From assembly GCA_018267355.1 (NCBI GenBank), contig JAFDYP010000295.1, forward strand, positions 1 to 5,149: a stretch of DNA of 5,149 nt, in the 5' to 3' direction. The notes beneath the pieces are model-generated. The model had not been told where the DNA came from. It did no database searches and saw only the letters and a list, made by a program, of their open reading frames with translations. This DNA comes from Bacteroidota bacterium (lineage in GTDB: Bacteria > Bacteroidota > Bacteroidia > Chitinophagales > LD1). The position numbers and the translations under genes were made by a program. Of this stretch, positions 4,869 through 5,149 are shown piece by piece. Numbering within the stretch: position 1 is the first letter of the stretch; every line of letters starts with the position of its first letter.

Positions 4869-5149
4869 TTATTTAATAAAACCTCTCTCAAAGCCAAACT
4901 TCTTATAGGCGTCGAGTATAGTCTTGGTGATGGTATAGTCAGAGTTATACTTGAGGAAGTCTACCGGCAGGTTGAGATAGGTGATGAACTGGTCGTAGTA
5001 CTCATCAGGGAGGTCAAAGAGTTTCTCCTCCTTGTAATAGTTAAATAACTCTTTGTATATGCGACGGCGTTCATCATCCTGCACCTGAGAAAGGAGCTTC
5101 TCGCGCTCCTTTGCGCGGCCACTGAGCATGTCATACAGGGCGCTGATGG
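4869..5149 (-). CDS. C-terminal part of an unrecognised protein (cut by the window edge)
   Basis: The frame is open from the right edge (ISALYD before the internal Met at 5129) to a TAA at 4869, so about 92 residues of the C-terminus are visible and the true start lies outside. They are highly charged and probably helical: basic and acidic residues alternate (GRAKEREKLL, QDDERRRIYKELFNYYKEEK), with many Tyr and Phe, then LFDLPDEYYDQFITYLNLPVDFL and a basic end (YKKFGFERGFIK). There is no membrane segment or recognised catalytic motif in this part, and I do not know the family. It converges on ilvE. Internal Met5129 should not be taken as the start without seeing upstream sequence. Confidence 0.75.
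   Translation of the reverse strand, partial: ISALYDMLSGRAKEREKLLSQVQDDERRRIYKELFNYYKEEKLFDLPDEYYDQFITYLNLPVDFLKYNSDYTITKTILDAYKKFGFERGFIK

Overview
The window looks like chromosomal DNA from a member of the Bacteroidota, possibly a Chitinophaga-like lineage. Two promoters have the form specific to that phylum: TTTG-N19-TACCTTTG in front of the aminotransferase gene, and TTAG-N20-TACCTTTG in front of the CTP synthase gene. Shine-Dalgarno sequences are weak or absent, and two genes encode lipoproteins. The genes are moderately GC-rich while the intergenic DNA around them is AT-rich. The genus is inference only.

Layout. The left 3.1 kb is read leftward (minus strand). In order of transcription it holds a 149-aa protein that I tentatively compare with the psi subunit (HolD) of DNA polymerase III, then a 147-aa lipoprotein 38 bases downstream. 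After a 231-base gap with its own promoter and a roughly 130-base leader comes full-length CTP synthase (pyrG). A 72-aa lipoprotein starts 11 bases after pyrG. The last 111 bases at the left edge hold no gene I can support. At about 3143-3256 a short divergent promoter region separates this block from a rightward gene for a type II branched-chain amino acid aminotransferase (ilvE).

Right of ilvE is a 526-base gene-free stretch (4343-4868) between convergent genes, packed with palindromes and short repeats. I can separate at least three repeat types in it. Two are pairs of hairpins in inverted orientation. One of these has a GTYG tetranucleotide directly before each hairpin, which is the hallmark of REP elements mobilised by RAYT (Y1 REP) transposases. 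The window ends inside the 3' part of a minus-strand gene that I do not recognise.

Function. CTP synthase (last step of CTP synthesis) and IlvE (last step of Val/Leu/Ile synthesis) are housekeeping enzymes, and nothing here links them beyond adjacency. I found no defence system, CRISPR array, RNA gene or complete mobile element. The least ordinary parts are the repeat mosaic, the possible HolD-like protein and the pyrG leader.
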